From Hyphomicrobiales bacterium (GTDB lineage Bacteria > Pseudomonadota > Alphaproteobacteria > Rhizobiales > Beijerinckiaceae): DNA of 64,000 bases. This document shows, piece by piece, positions 1 through 8,010 of the stretch. Numbering within the stretch: the first letter of the stretch is position 1; every line of letters begins with the position of its first letter. The notes beneath the pieces are model-generated. The model made no database searches and had not been told where the DNA came from. It saw only the letters and a list, made by a program, of their open reading frames with translations. The stretch covers positions 47,733-111,732 of the forward strand of contig JAIXUP010000001.1 in the NCBI GenBank assembly GCA_027483505.1, in the 5' to 3' direction. The position numbers and the translations under genes are program-made.

Positions 1-293
1 GCACCGTCATCCTGCGCCAGTTTCTGGGTCGCCGTGGCGGCCTGGCGTGGATCCGAGCCGGTGTCGAACTTGATCAGCCGGATCTTCCGGCCGTTGATCC
101 CGCCCTTGGCATTGATCTCCTCGACCGCGAGATCAACCGAGGTCTCGGTGGCTTCGCCAACCGTTTTCAGCGGCCCGGATTTGACCATGCTGAGACCCAG
201 GACGATCTCCTGCGCGCTGGCCGCGTGGGTGGTCGCGCCGAGCATGGCCAATGCCAGGGCCCCGGTCCTGAAGCGGTTCTGTGTCATGCGCAT
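1..293 (-). CDS. ABC transporter substrate-binding protein, Liv type (partial, N-terminus only)
   Basis: Only the first 97 codons lie in the window; the gene runs off the left edge. Reading the minus strand from ATG at 293 gives a hydrophobic signal peptide ending near AASA, then a mature start EIVLGLSMVKSGPLKTVGEA, which is typical of periplasmic type I binding proteins (Peripla_BP_6/LivJ family). The next segment, DLAVEEINAKGGINGRKI, is the conserved first helix and turn of that fold. It lies 44 bp downstream of livF in the same direction and closes the 1-4662 operon, so it is very likely the binding protein of that importer. Its ligand cannot be deduced. Unlike the five other binding proteins here, its signal has no twin arginine. 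Confidence 0.85.
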   Translation of the reverse strand, partial: MRMTQNRFRTGALALAMLGATTHAASAQEIVLGLSMVKSGPLKTVGEATETSVDLAVEEINAKGGINGRKIRLIKFDTGSDPRQAATATQKLAQDDG

Positions 294-337
294 CCGTGTC
301 TCCCGTTGTGGTTGTTATCCCGTGACAATCCGATGGG

Positions 338-1072
338 TCAGCCCGCGTGCTGCGCGGCGTGGCCGAAATAGGCTGCAGCAAGACGGTCATTGCTGGCAAG
401 GGCCTCCGAGGGGCCTTCGAGAACCACCTTGCCGAGTTCCATCACGAGGCCCCGCGAGGCGATCTCCAGTGCCATCTGCGTGTTCTGTTCGACCAGCAGG
501 ATGGCCAGCCCGTCGGCCCGCAGGTTGCGCAGCAGGTCGAAGAGGCGTTCCACCAGCAAGGGCGATAGCCCCAGCGAGGGCTCATCAAGCATCATCAGGC
601 GCGGCCGCGCCAGAAGCGCCCGGCTGATCGCCAGCATCTGCTGTTCGCCGCCGGAGAGGACCGAGGCCGGCATGTCGCGCCGGGCGGCGAGGTTGGGAAA
701 GCGGTCATAGACGCCTTCGACATCGCGCCGGACGTCGGAGTCTGAACGACAATAGGCTCCCATCAGCAGGTTCTCGTGCACCGTCAGGCTGATTACGATC
801 TGCCGGCCCTCCGGAACGAGCGCCAGCCGCTGTCGCAGCCGCTCGGGCGGCGACATGCGCGTAATGTCCACGCCGCCGAAGCGGATGCGCCCTGCTGATG
901 CCGGCACAAGCCCCTGCAGTGCCCGGAGCAAGGAGGTCTTCCCGGCGCCATTGGCCCCGAGGACGGTCACGAGTTCATCATCCGCGACCTGGAGCGACAG
1001 GGCCTTGACGGCATGCGTCCGGCCATAGCGGACATCGAGCCCCTCGACCTCAAGCAGCACGGTCGCCTCCAT
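338..1072 (-). CDS. livF: Branched-chain amino acid-type ABC transporter, ATP-binding protein LivF
   Basis: A 244-residue cytoplasmic ATPase that energises import through the LivH/LivM pore. Walker A reads GANGAGKTS, the signature LSGGEQQMLAISRAL and Walker B LMMLDEPSLGL, followed by the LivF-specific ILLVEQN switch region. The start was set at the ATG at 1072 (MEATVLLEVEGLDV), because upstream codons extend far into livG in another frame without family similarity. The start overlaps the end of livG by 23 bp, suggesting translational coupling. The family moves branched-chain amino acids, but close relatives import urea, amides and aromatic acids, so the name gives the family, not the substrate. 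Confidence 0.93.
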   Translation of the reverse strand: MEATVLLEVEGLDVRYGRTHAVKALSLQVADDELVTVLGANGAGKTSLLRALQGLVPASAGRIRFGGVDITRMSPPERLRQRLALVPEGRQIVISLTVHENLLMGAYCRSDSDVRRDVEGVYDRFPNLAARRDMPASVLSGGEQQMLAISRALLARPRLMMLDEPSLGLSPLLVERLFDLLRNLRADGLAILLVEQNTQMALEIASRGLVMELGKVVLEGPSEALASNDRLAAAYFGHAAQHAG

Positions 1073-1841
1073 CGCCGGCAACCCGGCGGCTTCCGAGATA
1101 GGCCTCCCGCACCGCAGCGTCGTCCTGCACCGAGCGGGTCGCACCATTGTAGATCAGCCTGCCGAAGTTGAGCACAACGGTCCGCTCGCACAGGTCGTGG
1201 ACGAAGGACATGTCGTGCTCAACCACGAGCAGGGTGACCCCATCGGCGGCCACATCTTTCAGGAAGGCCGACAATTCGGCGGTTTCGCGAGGGTTTAGGC
1301 CCGCGGCCGGCTCGTCGAGCATCAGCAGACTGGGGCTGCTCATCAGCGCCCGCACGACCTCGATCTTCTTGCGCACGCCATAGGGCAGGCTCGAGACCTC
1401 CGCGTCCGGATGGACGTCGATCCCGGCGGCCTCAAGGCGCTCGATGGCCATCTGGCGCCAGCGGCCGGCGCGCTGCCACAGGATCGGCGTCATCAGGTCG
1501 CCGAGCCCGCTGGCCTTGGCATGCTGGCCGAGCATGACGTTCTCGATCACCGAAAGGTGCGGCATCAGCCGGATGTTCTGGAAGGAGCGTGAGAGGCCCG
1601 CGCCGATCCGCTGGCGCGATGGCAACCCGTCGATCTGCCGACCCTCGAGCCAGATGCTGCCGCCATCGAGCGGGTAGACACCCGACATCAGGTTGAACAA
1701 GGTGGTCTTGCCCGCACCGTTCGGCCCAATCAGCGCCATGCGCGAACCTTGCGGGACATCGAAGCTGACCTGGTCGGCCACGGTCAGGCCGCCGAAGCGC
1801 TTGGTCACCTGCTTCAGCGACAGGATCGGTTCAACCGGCAT
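1050..1841 (-). CDS. livG: Branched-chain amino acid-type ABC transporter, ATP-binding protein LivG
   Basis: A 263-residue ATPase partner of LivF. Walker A is GPNGAGKTT near residue 39 and Walker B is LLMLDEPAAGLNP, with a VVEHDMSFV switch region as in other LivG proteins. The signature motif is relaxed: the usual LSYGQQR-like segment is LPYGVRKKIEVVRAL, which lacks the glutamine. The gene starts 11 bp inside livM and its end overlaps livF, so five transport genes form one tightly packed unit. The relaxed signature is within the range seen in LivG proteins and is not evidence of inactivity. Confidence 0.93.
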   Translation of the reverse strand: MPVEPILSLKQVTKRFGGLTVADQVSFDVPQGSRMALIGPNGAGKTTLFNLMSGVYPLDGGSIWLEGRQIDGLPSRQRIGAGLSRSFQNIRLMPHLSVIENVMLGQHAKASGLGDLMTPILWQRAGRWRQMAIERLEAAGIDVHPDAEVSSLPYGVRKKIEVVRALMSSPSLLMLDEPAAGLNPRETAELSAFLKDVAADGVTLLVVEHDMSFVHDLCERTVVLNFGRLIYNGATRSVQDDAAVREAYLGSRRVAGDGGDRAA

Positions 1842-2706
1842 CGGACACCCGCGTGGCGGCTCTGGACGATGCAGGCCACCAATTGCGCGGCGAAAGCCGC
1901 GCGACCAGGGCCCGTGTCACGATGCCCTGCGGCCTCAGCACCATCATCAGCACGATGACGACGCCGAAGACCACATAGCGCCACGAGCCGCCGACACGCA
2001 TCAACTCCGGCAGCAGCGTGAAGAACAGGCTTCCGACCAGCGGTCCCCAGGCGGTCTGGGTTCCGCCGATCAGGACGAAGAGCAGGACGTAGATCGACAG
2101 CAGCGAGTTGAAATACTGCGCTTCGACAAAGCTGAAGTGATGGGCGTAGAGCGCGCCCGAAAGCCCGGCGAGCGCGCCGCCGAGCGTGAACATGGCGACC
2201 TGAACGGCGCGGACATTCACGCCCATGATGGTCGACACGAGTTCGTCGTCATGGATGCTGCGGATGGCGAGCCCAAGCCGGCTCGCCATCAGGAAGAAGA
2301 CCAGGAGCGTGGTAACCACGGCGCAGATGACCAGCGCGCCGACGCCGATATAGTCCGCCACGACCATGCCGATGGCGCCGCCGAATGTTGGCGAGCGCAG
2401 CAGGAATCCCGACACGAACTGACCGAAGGCGAAGGTCGCGAGCACCATGTAGACGCCCCGTGTCCTGAGCACGGGGAACGAGATCACAAAGCCCACCAGG
2501 GCCGAAGCCAGAATGGCCAGCGGGATGGTGACGTTGGCCGGCATGTGGGCGCTGCTCGACAGCCAGGCTGCTGCATAGGCGCCGATGGCCTGAAATCCGG
2601 CGCCGCCGAGGTTGAGCTGCCCTGCCGCTGCGGTGACGAAGATCGCGTAGGCGAAGATCAGGTTGATGCACAGGATGGCGACGATGCCGCTGGCGTAGCC
2701 GCTCAT
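1831..2706 (-). CDS. livM: Branched-chain amino acid-type ABC transporter, permease LivM
   Basis: A 291-residue inner-membrane permease. The sequence is almost entirely hydrophobic segments separated by short loops (about 8 likely membrane spans), beginning MSGYASGIVAILCINLIF. The conserved LivM element GQLNLGGAGFQAIGAY lies near residue 29 and the coupling-loop region SIHDDELVSTIMGVNV near residue 153. It pairs with LivH to form the pore. It starts 25 bp after livH ends and overlaps livG by 11 bp. Substrate is not evident from the sequence. Confidence 0.92.
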   Translation of the reverse strand: MSGYASGIVAILCINLIFAYAIFVTAAAGQLNLGGAGFQAIGAYAAAWLSSSAHMPANVTIPLAILASALVGFVISFPVLRTRGVYMVLATFAFGQFVSGFLLRSPTFGGAIGMVVADYIGVGALVICAVVTTLLVFFLMASRLGLAIRSIHDDELVSTIMGVNVRAVQVAMFTLGGALAGLSGALYAHHFSFVEAQYFNSLLSIYVLLFVLIGGTQTAWGPLVGSLFFTLLPELMRVGGSWRYVVFGVVIVLMMVLRPQGIVTRALVARLSPRNWWPASSRAATRVSDAG

Positions 2707-2731
2707 GACAGGGACCTCGACGCACGGGCCA

Positions 2732-3751
2732 TCACAGCTTCGCCTTGCCGATGGCGGAGGCGCCGAACAGGCCCTGAGGCCTGAGAATGATCACGACGAG
2801 GAGCAGTCCCCAGACCACCATCTGCACGGAATCGCCGCCGAGGAAATGGATCGACAGCGTCTCGGCCAGACCGACCAGAAGGCCTCCCGCCACCGCGCCC
2901 CAGACTGAACCAAGGCCGCCGAGCACCATCGCTGCAATCGCCTTGGTGCCGATATGCTCGCCCATGAATGGCGAGACGTCGCCGTAGTTCACCGTGAACA
3001 GGGCGGCGGCGACGCCGGACAGCAGGCCTGTGAGGATGAACACCACCGGCACGATGCGCGCGACATCGACGCCCAGCAGCGAGGCCGTGTCGGGGCTCTC
3101 TGCAATGGTCCGCAAGGCGCGTCCCATCCGCGTGCGCTTCAGCACATAGGTCAGCGTCGCCACGATCCCGAGCGCAAGCAGGAGGCTCGCAAGCTGCGGC
3201 AGGCCGATCACCAGACCGAAAGCATAGAGGTCCGCCTTGAACGGCACCGGGAACCTCTGCGCCTCGGAGCCGAGCGCAATCAGCACGAGGTGTTCGAAGA
3301 TCAGCAGGAAGCCGAGCGACGACACGAGCGGTATGGCATGTTCGGTCGCGTCGCCATGCCGCGTCTTGAGATAGCGGAAGGTGAACCGCTCCACGATCAG
3401 CGAGGCGACCACGGCCACGGCGATGCCGATCAGCAGCGCCAGAAGCCAGCCCCAGCCGCCGGCCACAGAAAGGTAGCCGCGCGACAGGACACCCCAGGCC
3501 ACCATGCCGGTGAGCATGAACAAGGTCGGGATGGTGAAGTTCAGGAAGTTCAGGACGCCGATGGTCAGGGTGAAGGCGACCGCCACCGTCATATAGATCG
3601 AGCCCAGCATCAGGCCCGAGACCATCTGCTGCGCAATGACCTTGCCCCCGGCGAAAATGGCGACCGCGATGGCCACCAGCACCGCGATCGCCAGCAGGAT
3701 CGGGCGGACGGGAAGACTTCGGAAAGAGGCCGTTGCACTAGCCTCGCTCAC
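2732..3751 (-). CDS. livH: Branched-chain amino acid-type ABC transporter, permease LivH
   Basis: A 339-residue inner-membrane permease with about eight hydrophobic spans. The LivH motif GLMLGSIYMTVAVAFTLTIG lies near residue 50 and the coupling helix reads MGRALRTIAESPDTASLLGVD. I chose the GTG at 3751: its codon overlaps the TGA of the upstream deacetylase gene (GTGA, 3748-3751), the usual sign of translational coupling, whereas the next in-frame ATG upstream lies 72 bp inside the deacetylase. This places the deacetylase and the importer in one operon. Confidence 0.9.
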   Translation of the reverse strand: MSEASATASFRSLPVRPILLAIAVLVAIAVAIFAGGKVIAQQMVSGLMLGSIYMTVAVAFTLTIGVLNFLNFTIPTLFMLTGMVAWGVLSRGYLSVAGGWGWLLALLIGIAVAVVASLIVERFTFRYLKTRHGDATEHAIPLVSSLGFLLIFEHLVLIALGSEAQRFPVPFKADLYAFGLVIGLPQLASLLLALGIVATLTYVLKRTRMGRALRTIAESPDTASLLGVDVARIVPVVFILTGLLSGVAAALFTVNYGDVSPFMGEHIGTKAIAAMVLGGLGSVWGAVAGGLLVGLAETLSIHFLGGDSVQMVVWGLLLVVIILRPQGLFGASAIGKAKL

Positions 3752-4662
3752 GCTGTGGCTCCCGCAATGTGGCCCGTGTGTTGCGCCCGGTAGGCCTCTG
3801 CAACCTGTTCGCGCGTTGCCCACCAGACGCCGTCAAATGAAGCGGCATAGGCCAGGAAGCGCCGGAGCAGGCTGACCCGGTGCGGCACGCCGATGACATG
3901 GGGATGCAGGCCGACATTCATCATCATGCCTGTCGTTGCGCCTTCGGCATAGAGCACGTCAAACTGTTCCTTCATGCAGTCGAATGCGGCATCATTGGTC
4001 AGGCCGCGCCTCTGCAGGAGCGTGAAGTCATTGATCTCGATCGAGTAGGGCACAGCAACAATCGGGCCAGCATCGGTTGCGACTATGTAGGGCTGGTCGT
4101 CATTCATCAGGTCGCACCAGAAGGTGAGACCATTCTCGGCCAGGATCGACGGCGTGTTGGTGGTCCCGCGCAGCGACGACGACAGCCAGCCTTTCGGCTG
4201 CCGGCCCGTCGCCCTGCGGTAGACGTCGAGGGTCTCGGCGATGACCTTGCGCTCCTGATCGGGGGCATGCTGCAGGTGGCACAGCAGCTCGCCCTGCTCG
4301 TAATTGTGCGGAATCAGCTCGTGTCCATGCTTGAGCGCCGCCTCGATGATGGCAGGGCGCTCAAGCGCCAGCTTGGCGTTCATCGTGCAGCTTGCCGGGA
4401 CGCCGGCCGCCGTGAAAATGTCGAACAGGCGCCAGACGCCGACGCGTTGGCCGTATTCGCGCCAGGAGAAGTTGGGAAAGTCAGGGATGTTGCCGGGCAG
4501 TGCATCGGGCAGGATCGACGGCCCGCCGGCATAGTAGGTGGCGCTCGTCGGCTTCAGCAGGTCCCAGAATTCGAGGTTGATCGTGACGATCAGGGCCAGT
4601 CGTTTGTCGCCGGGCCAGCGCAACTGGCCTCTCGATGGAAAGGGCGCAAACGGATAGTGCAT
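3748..4662 (-). CDS. Polysaccharide deacetylase family protein, PuuE/allantoinase-like
   Basis: A 304-residue NodB-fold enzyme of the PuuE-like branch, which acts on C-N bonds of ureides and amides more often than on sugars. Family marks include LIVTINLEFWD near residue 25, a metal-binding HGHELIPHNYEQGE segment and RGTTNTPSILAENGLTFWCD. The start at 4662 (MHYPFAPFPSRG) is the first ATG of the conserved part; the frame is open further upstream but runs antisense to the monooxygenase. It is the first gene of the livHMGF operon and shares its stop with the livH start, so it probably processes or senses the imported compound. An allantoin-like ureide is possible but unproven. Confidence 0.8.
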   Translation of the reverse strand: MHYPFAPFPSRGQLRWPGDKRLALIVTINLEFWDLLKPTSATYYAGGPSILPDALPGNIPDFPNFSWREYGQRVGVWRLFDIFTAAGVPASCTMNAKLALERPAIIEAALKHGHELIPHNYEQGELLCHLQHAPDQERKVIAETLDVYRRATGRQPKGWLSSSLRGTTNTPSILAENGLTFWCDLMNDDQPYIVATDAGPIVAVPYSIEINDFTLLQRRGLTNDAAFDCMKEQFDVLYAEGATTGMMMNVGLHPHVIGVPHRVSLLRRFLAYAASFDGVWWATREQVAEAYRAQHTGHIAGATA

Positions 4663-4705
4663 CGGTGGTTCGCATCCTCGGCTTGGTGGCGGCGACAAGA
4701 TGGAC

Positions 4706-4747
4706 ACTTGCCCGGTCATCCGCACAGCGACATACTTGTCCGGACAA
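4706..4747. promoter_or_regulatory. Duplicated palindromic operator in a divergent promoter region
   Basis: The gap between the deacetylase operon (start 4662) and the monooxygenase (start 4796) holds a perfect 12-bp palindrome, TTGTCCGGACAA, at 4736-4747. A second copy of its 13-bp core, ACTTGCCCGGTCA at 4706-4718, matches ACTTGTCCGGACA at 4734-4746 in 11 of 13 positions. The copies are 28 bp apart, close to whole helical turns, which suits cooperative dimer binding. The TTGT/ACAA half-sites resemble GntR-family operators. No matching regulator gene is adjacent. Confidence 0.6.
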
Positions 4748-4795
4748 TTGCATGATGACTGCCTCGCGCGGGCTGTCAAGGAAGGTCCCGTCACA

Positions 4796-5995
4796 ATGAG
4801 CGTCACCAACAGGATCCTGATCATCGGGGCCGGGCCGGTTGGCTTGGTGGCGGCCAATCTGCTGGTGGACGAGGGCCTTGCGGTGACGCTGATCGAGGCG
4901 TCCGCAGACCTGCCGCGCGACTTGAGGGCCTCGACCTTCCATCCGCCCACGCTCGACATGCTCGAGCGCTTTGGCGTTACGGACAGCATGATCGCGCAGG
5001 GCCTGATCTGTCCGACATGGCAATTCCGCGACCGTAACGAGGGCGCGGTGGCCACCTTCGAACTGGCCCGCCTCGGCGAAGAAACGCGCCATCCGTATCG
5101 GCTGCAATGCGAGCAGTGGCGGCTCGGAGAGATGCTGCACGCACGGCTCATGCGCCATCCGCTCGCAACGCTCCACTTCGGGTGCAAGGCGCTTGGCGCC
5201 CGCCAGAACGGCAGCGGCGTCGAGGTCGAACTGCTCGACAGCGACGGTGTGAAACAGACCCTGTCGGGAGCTTTCGTGATCGGATCGGACGGCATCGGCA
5301 GCGTCGTGCGCAAGGCCATGGGCGCTGAATTCGAAGGTCAGACGATTCCCGAAATCTTCCTGACGATCTCCACGACGTTCGACTTCAGCAGCGCCATTCC
5401 CGACATCGCCAACATCTCCTACATCTCCGACCCGGAGGAATGGTTCGTGTTGATCCGTACGGCCAGCGTCTGGCGGGCCCTGTTTCCGGTCGATTCAAGC
5501 CTGACCGATCAGGAGGTCACCGCGCCCGACCGGATCGAGCGTCTGCTGCAGGGCGCCGTCGCGCGGCCCGAGCCCTACGAGGTCAGGCACCGGACCGCTT
5601 ACCGCGTCCACGAGCGGGTTGCGTCGCGCTATGTTTCCGGACGGATGCTGATTGCCGGAGACGCTGCGCACGTGAACAATCCGCTCGGCGGCATGGGCCT
5701 GAACGGCGGCATCCATGATGCGTTCAACCTGGCGGAGAAACTCACCGCCGTGATGCGTGGAGCGCCACTGGACTCGCTGGGCGCCTATGAGCGCCAGCGC
5801 CGCAAGGTGGCCCTCGACGTGGTGCAGCAGACCACGCTGCGCAACCGTGCCATGCTCAACACCCGCGAGCCGGCAGCGCGGGCGGACTACTATGCCGACC
5901 TGCGCCGGACGGTGGCTGATCCGCAGGCCCACAAGGCCTATCTGATGCGCACGTCGATGATTCAGTCGCTGCGGGACGTCGCCAGCATTCCCTGA
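4796..5995 (+). CDS. FAD-dependent monooxygenase (group A, PHBH/UbiH-like)
   Basis: A 399-residue flavoprotein hydroxylase. The N-terminal dinucleotide fold GAGPVG is at residues 11-16, the NAD(P)H/FAD motif GSDGIGS near 165, and the ribityl-binding GDAAHVNNPLGGMGLNGG near 285. Such enzymes use NAD(P)H and O2 to hydroxylate aromatic or heteroaromatic rings. The start at 4796 is preceded by AAGGAAGG about 11 bp upstream; an in-frame ATG at 4700 would put a non-conserved leader across the operator. It is transcribed divergently from the deacetylase-liv operon, so one operator may control uptake and first oxidation of the same compound. Confidence 0.85.
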   Translation: MSVTNRILIIGAGPVGLVAANLLVDEGLAVTLIEASADLPRDLRASTFHPPTLDMLERFGVTDSMIAQGLICPTWQFRDRNEGAVATFELARLGEETRHPYRLQCEQWRLGEMLHARLMRHPLATLHFGCKALGARQNGSGVEVELLDSDGVKQTLSGAFVIGSDGIGSVVRKAMGAEFEGQTIPEIFLTISTTFDFSSAIPDIANISYISDPEEWFVLIRTASVWRALFPVDSSLTDQEVTAPDRIERLLQGAVARPEPYEVRHRTAYRVHERVASRYVSGRMLIAGDAAHVNNPLGGMGLNGGIHDAFNLAEKLTAVMRGAPLDSLGAYERQRRKVALDVVQQTTLRNRAMLNTREPAARADYYADLRRTVADPQAHKAYLMRTSMIQSLRDVASIP

Positions 5996-6003
5996 CCGGT
6001 CGT

Positions 6004-6894
6004 TCAGTGGCCGTCGCAACGGCAGTACACCGGCATGAAGCCCGACCCGCGCCGCCGGATACGCATGGCGTCGCCGCGCAGATGGGCGGGTACCAGAACG
6101 GTGTCCGTTTCGGCTGCCTCGGCCAGAAACCGGCGGCGGGTCACGGCTGCCTCAGCCGGATCGGCGCAGAACGCGCTTGACCAGTCGGGGTTGAAGACCT
6201 GCGCCGGACTGTGCATCGCGTCGCCGATGAAGAGCAGCGCAGGCTGGCCCGCAAGGCCGATTCTCAGACCCATATGGCCCGGCGTATGGCCCGGCAGCGG
6301 CACGATGCTGGCGCCGGCGGCCACATTATGCCCGTCCGTCACGGCGACGGCCTGCCCGGCTTCGAGCACTGGCAGCACGCTGTCGTCATGGGAGCCGTGA
6401 TTGACCGGGTGTTCCGATGGTTTGCCGGCAAGATCGGCCCAATGGGCAAGCTCGGTCCGGCCCATCAGGTAACGGGCATTCGGAAAGGTCGGAACCCAGC
6501 GGCCATTGTCGAGCCGCGTGTTCCAGCCGACATGGTCTGCGTGCAGATGGGTGCAGACCACGATGTCGATGTCCTCCGGCGCACAGCCGGCGGTGGCCAG
6601 CCGCTTGATGAATCCCGAACCGCGCCGCTGATGCCAATCGGGGCGGCGGGGGCGCTCTTTGTCTTCTCCAACGCAGGCATCGACGAGAATGTTGGTTGAG
6701 CCGAGTCGGACGAGGTGGCTCTGGACGGCCAGTTGGACCATGCCGGCTTCATAGTCGAAATGGTCGCCGTCGAGACTGTCCCGGAAGGGCTCGAGCGCCG
6801 CCATGTCCGCGACCGGGAACAACGTGCCAAGCGGCAGGCGGAATGGGTCGAGATCAATGATTCGCTGAACGTCGGCCGTCCTGGTCATCCGCAT
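6004..6894 (-). CDS. MBL fold metallo-hydrolase (lactonase-like)
   Basis: A 296-residue metallo-beta-lactamase-fold hydrolase. The zinc motif THLHADH is at about residues 115-121, followed by LPGHTPGH, FIGDAMHSP and a C-terminal PAHLRGD, which together supply a full dinuclear site. The layout resembles AHL-lactonase and methyl parathion hydrolase-like enzymes that open lactones or cleave esters. GGAG precedes the ATG at 6894; a second ATG at 6888 is equally possible. It converges on the monooxygenase (8 bp between stops) and lies downstream of the LysR gene on the same strand. Substrate unknown. Confidence 0.85.
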   Translation of the reverse strand: MRMTRTADVQRIIDLDPFRLPLGTLFPVADMAALEPFRDSLDGDHFDYEAGMVQLAVQSHLVRLGSTNILVDACVGEDKERPRRPDWHQRRGSGFIKRLATAGCAPEDIDIVVCTHLHADHVGWNTRLDNGRWVPTFPNARYLMGRTELAHWADLAGKPSEHPVNHGSHDDSVLPVLEAGQAVAVTDGHNVAAGASIVPLPGHTPGHMGLRIGLAGQPALLFIGDAMHSPAQVFNPDWSSAFCADPAEAAVTRRRFLAEAAETDTVLVPAHLRGDAMRIRRRGSGFMPVYCRCDGH

Positions 6895-7015
6895 GGTCTC
6901 CTTGCCGCAGCTGCCGATCCGGCTTCGCTCTTGCACCGGTGAAGGGTGGCACAGGACACCGGGCCGGACAAATCAGGCGGTCGGGCGCGACGGAACCCGG
7001 CCGCGCGCCGTGCAT

Positions 7016-7906
7016 CTAGCGCAGGTCGAGCCCCGGTGCGTCGGCCTGCAACAAGGTTCTCAACAGCGGATTCGGGAACCGTCGCTCGACCGTGACCGCG
7101 TAGAAGGTCTCTGCGATATCGGGCAGGCGGTCGATCTCGACCAGCAGCCCGGTGGAGAGCTCATCCTTCACGACGATGGGCGGAAGGACCGCCAGTCCGA
7201 GACCCTCGCGCGCCAGAAGGCGCATCATCGCCATGTCGTCGACCTCGGCCACGATCTGCGGCCGGATGCCGAGACGGTCCATCAGCGCGTCGAATCCGGT
7301 GCGGACGCTGCTGTCGGACGTTGGCAGGATGACAGGGTGCGCCGCCAGCAGTTCGGGCAGGTCATGCGCGCCGCCGGTTCGTCCCGGCACGCCGACAAGG
7401 CTCACGCGCTGCTCCGCAAGCCGGTACGAAACGAAGGGCGTCACCGCGTCGCGCGGCGGCGACTGGTTGACCAGCACCACATCGAGGCTGAGCGCGGCGA
7501 GCGCCCGGAGCAGTTCGGCCGTTCCGGCAGAGCGCAGGATCAGCTCGACATCGGTGCGGCCCATGACGGGCCTGAGGAAGCCGAGCTGGAAGTTGCGCGA
7601 CAGGGTGGCCTGTGCGCCGACGCGCAAGGCCTGCCGCGCCCGCCCGGTTTGCCTGAGCGTGCCGAGCAGATCCTCGCCCATGGCGAAGATCGAATCGGCA
7701 TGGTCGAGGGCGATGCGGCCGGCCTCCGTGAGGTGCAGCTGGCGGCCGCGCCGTTCGAACAGCGCGTGGCCCATGCGCTCTTCCAGCTTGCGGATCTGAA
7801 CCGACAGCGCCGACTGCGACAGATTGAGTCTTGCTGCCGTGCGCGTGAGATTCCCGTCATGGGCGACGGCCCAGAAGTAGCGCAGATGGTTGTAGTTCAG
7901 ATCCAT
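7016..7906 (-). CDS. LysR-family transcriptional regulator of the dab operon (probable)
   Basis: A 296-residue LysR regulator. The N-terminal winged helix-turn-helix reads DGNLTRTAARLNLSQSALSV, followed by the linker helix RKLEERMG and a periplasmic-binding-like effector domain. The MNYNHLRYFWAVA-type start is common in LysR proteins near ion and carbon uptake genes. I chose the ATG at 7906 rather than 7930, because a 6-bp inverted repeat (7909-7927) lies between them and looks like an operator. It is divergent from dabB-dabA with about 100 bp between starts, the classic arrangement for a LysR activator and its target. Confidence 0.88.
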   Translation of the reverse strand: MDLNYNHLRYFWAVAHDGNLTRTAARLNLSQSALSVQIRKLEERMGHALFERRGRQLHLTEAGRIALDHADSIFAMGEDLLGTLRQTGRARQALRVGAQATLSRNFQLGFLRPVMGRTDVELILRSAGTAELLRALAALSLDVVLVNQSPPRDAVTPFVSYRLAEQRVSLVGVPGRTGGAHDLPELLAAHPVILPTSDSSVRTGFDALMDRLGIRPQIVAEVDDMAMMRLLAREGLGLAVLPPIVVKDELSTGLLVEIDRLPDIAETFYAVTVERRFPNPLLRTLLQADAPGLDLR

Positions 7907-7908
7907 TA

Positions 7909-7927
7909 TTCGTTCTATTTTAACGAA
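7909..7927. promoter_or_regulatory. Candidate LysR binding site between lysR and dabB
   Basis: TTCGTT at 7909-7914 and AACGAA at 7922-7927 form a perfect inverted repeat with a 7-bp spacer, containing the T-N11-A form of LysR boxes. It ends 3 bp upstream of the chosen regulator start and lies about 85 bp before dabB, where it could mediate autoregulation and activation. The surrounding 7907-7960 is AT-rich compared with the rest of the window. Confidence 0.5.
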
Positions 7928-8010
7928 CATTTCAGACGAAACAATGAATTTTTATCATGTCAAATCCCATCGTATGCAGCGCGGCAGACCGCGACACGAT
8001 GGAGATACGC

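Noticed and set aside
4663..5319. N-terminal extension of the deacetylase to 5319
   Set aside because: It would run antisense through the monooxygenase and across the duplicated operator; conserved sequence begins at 4662.
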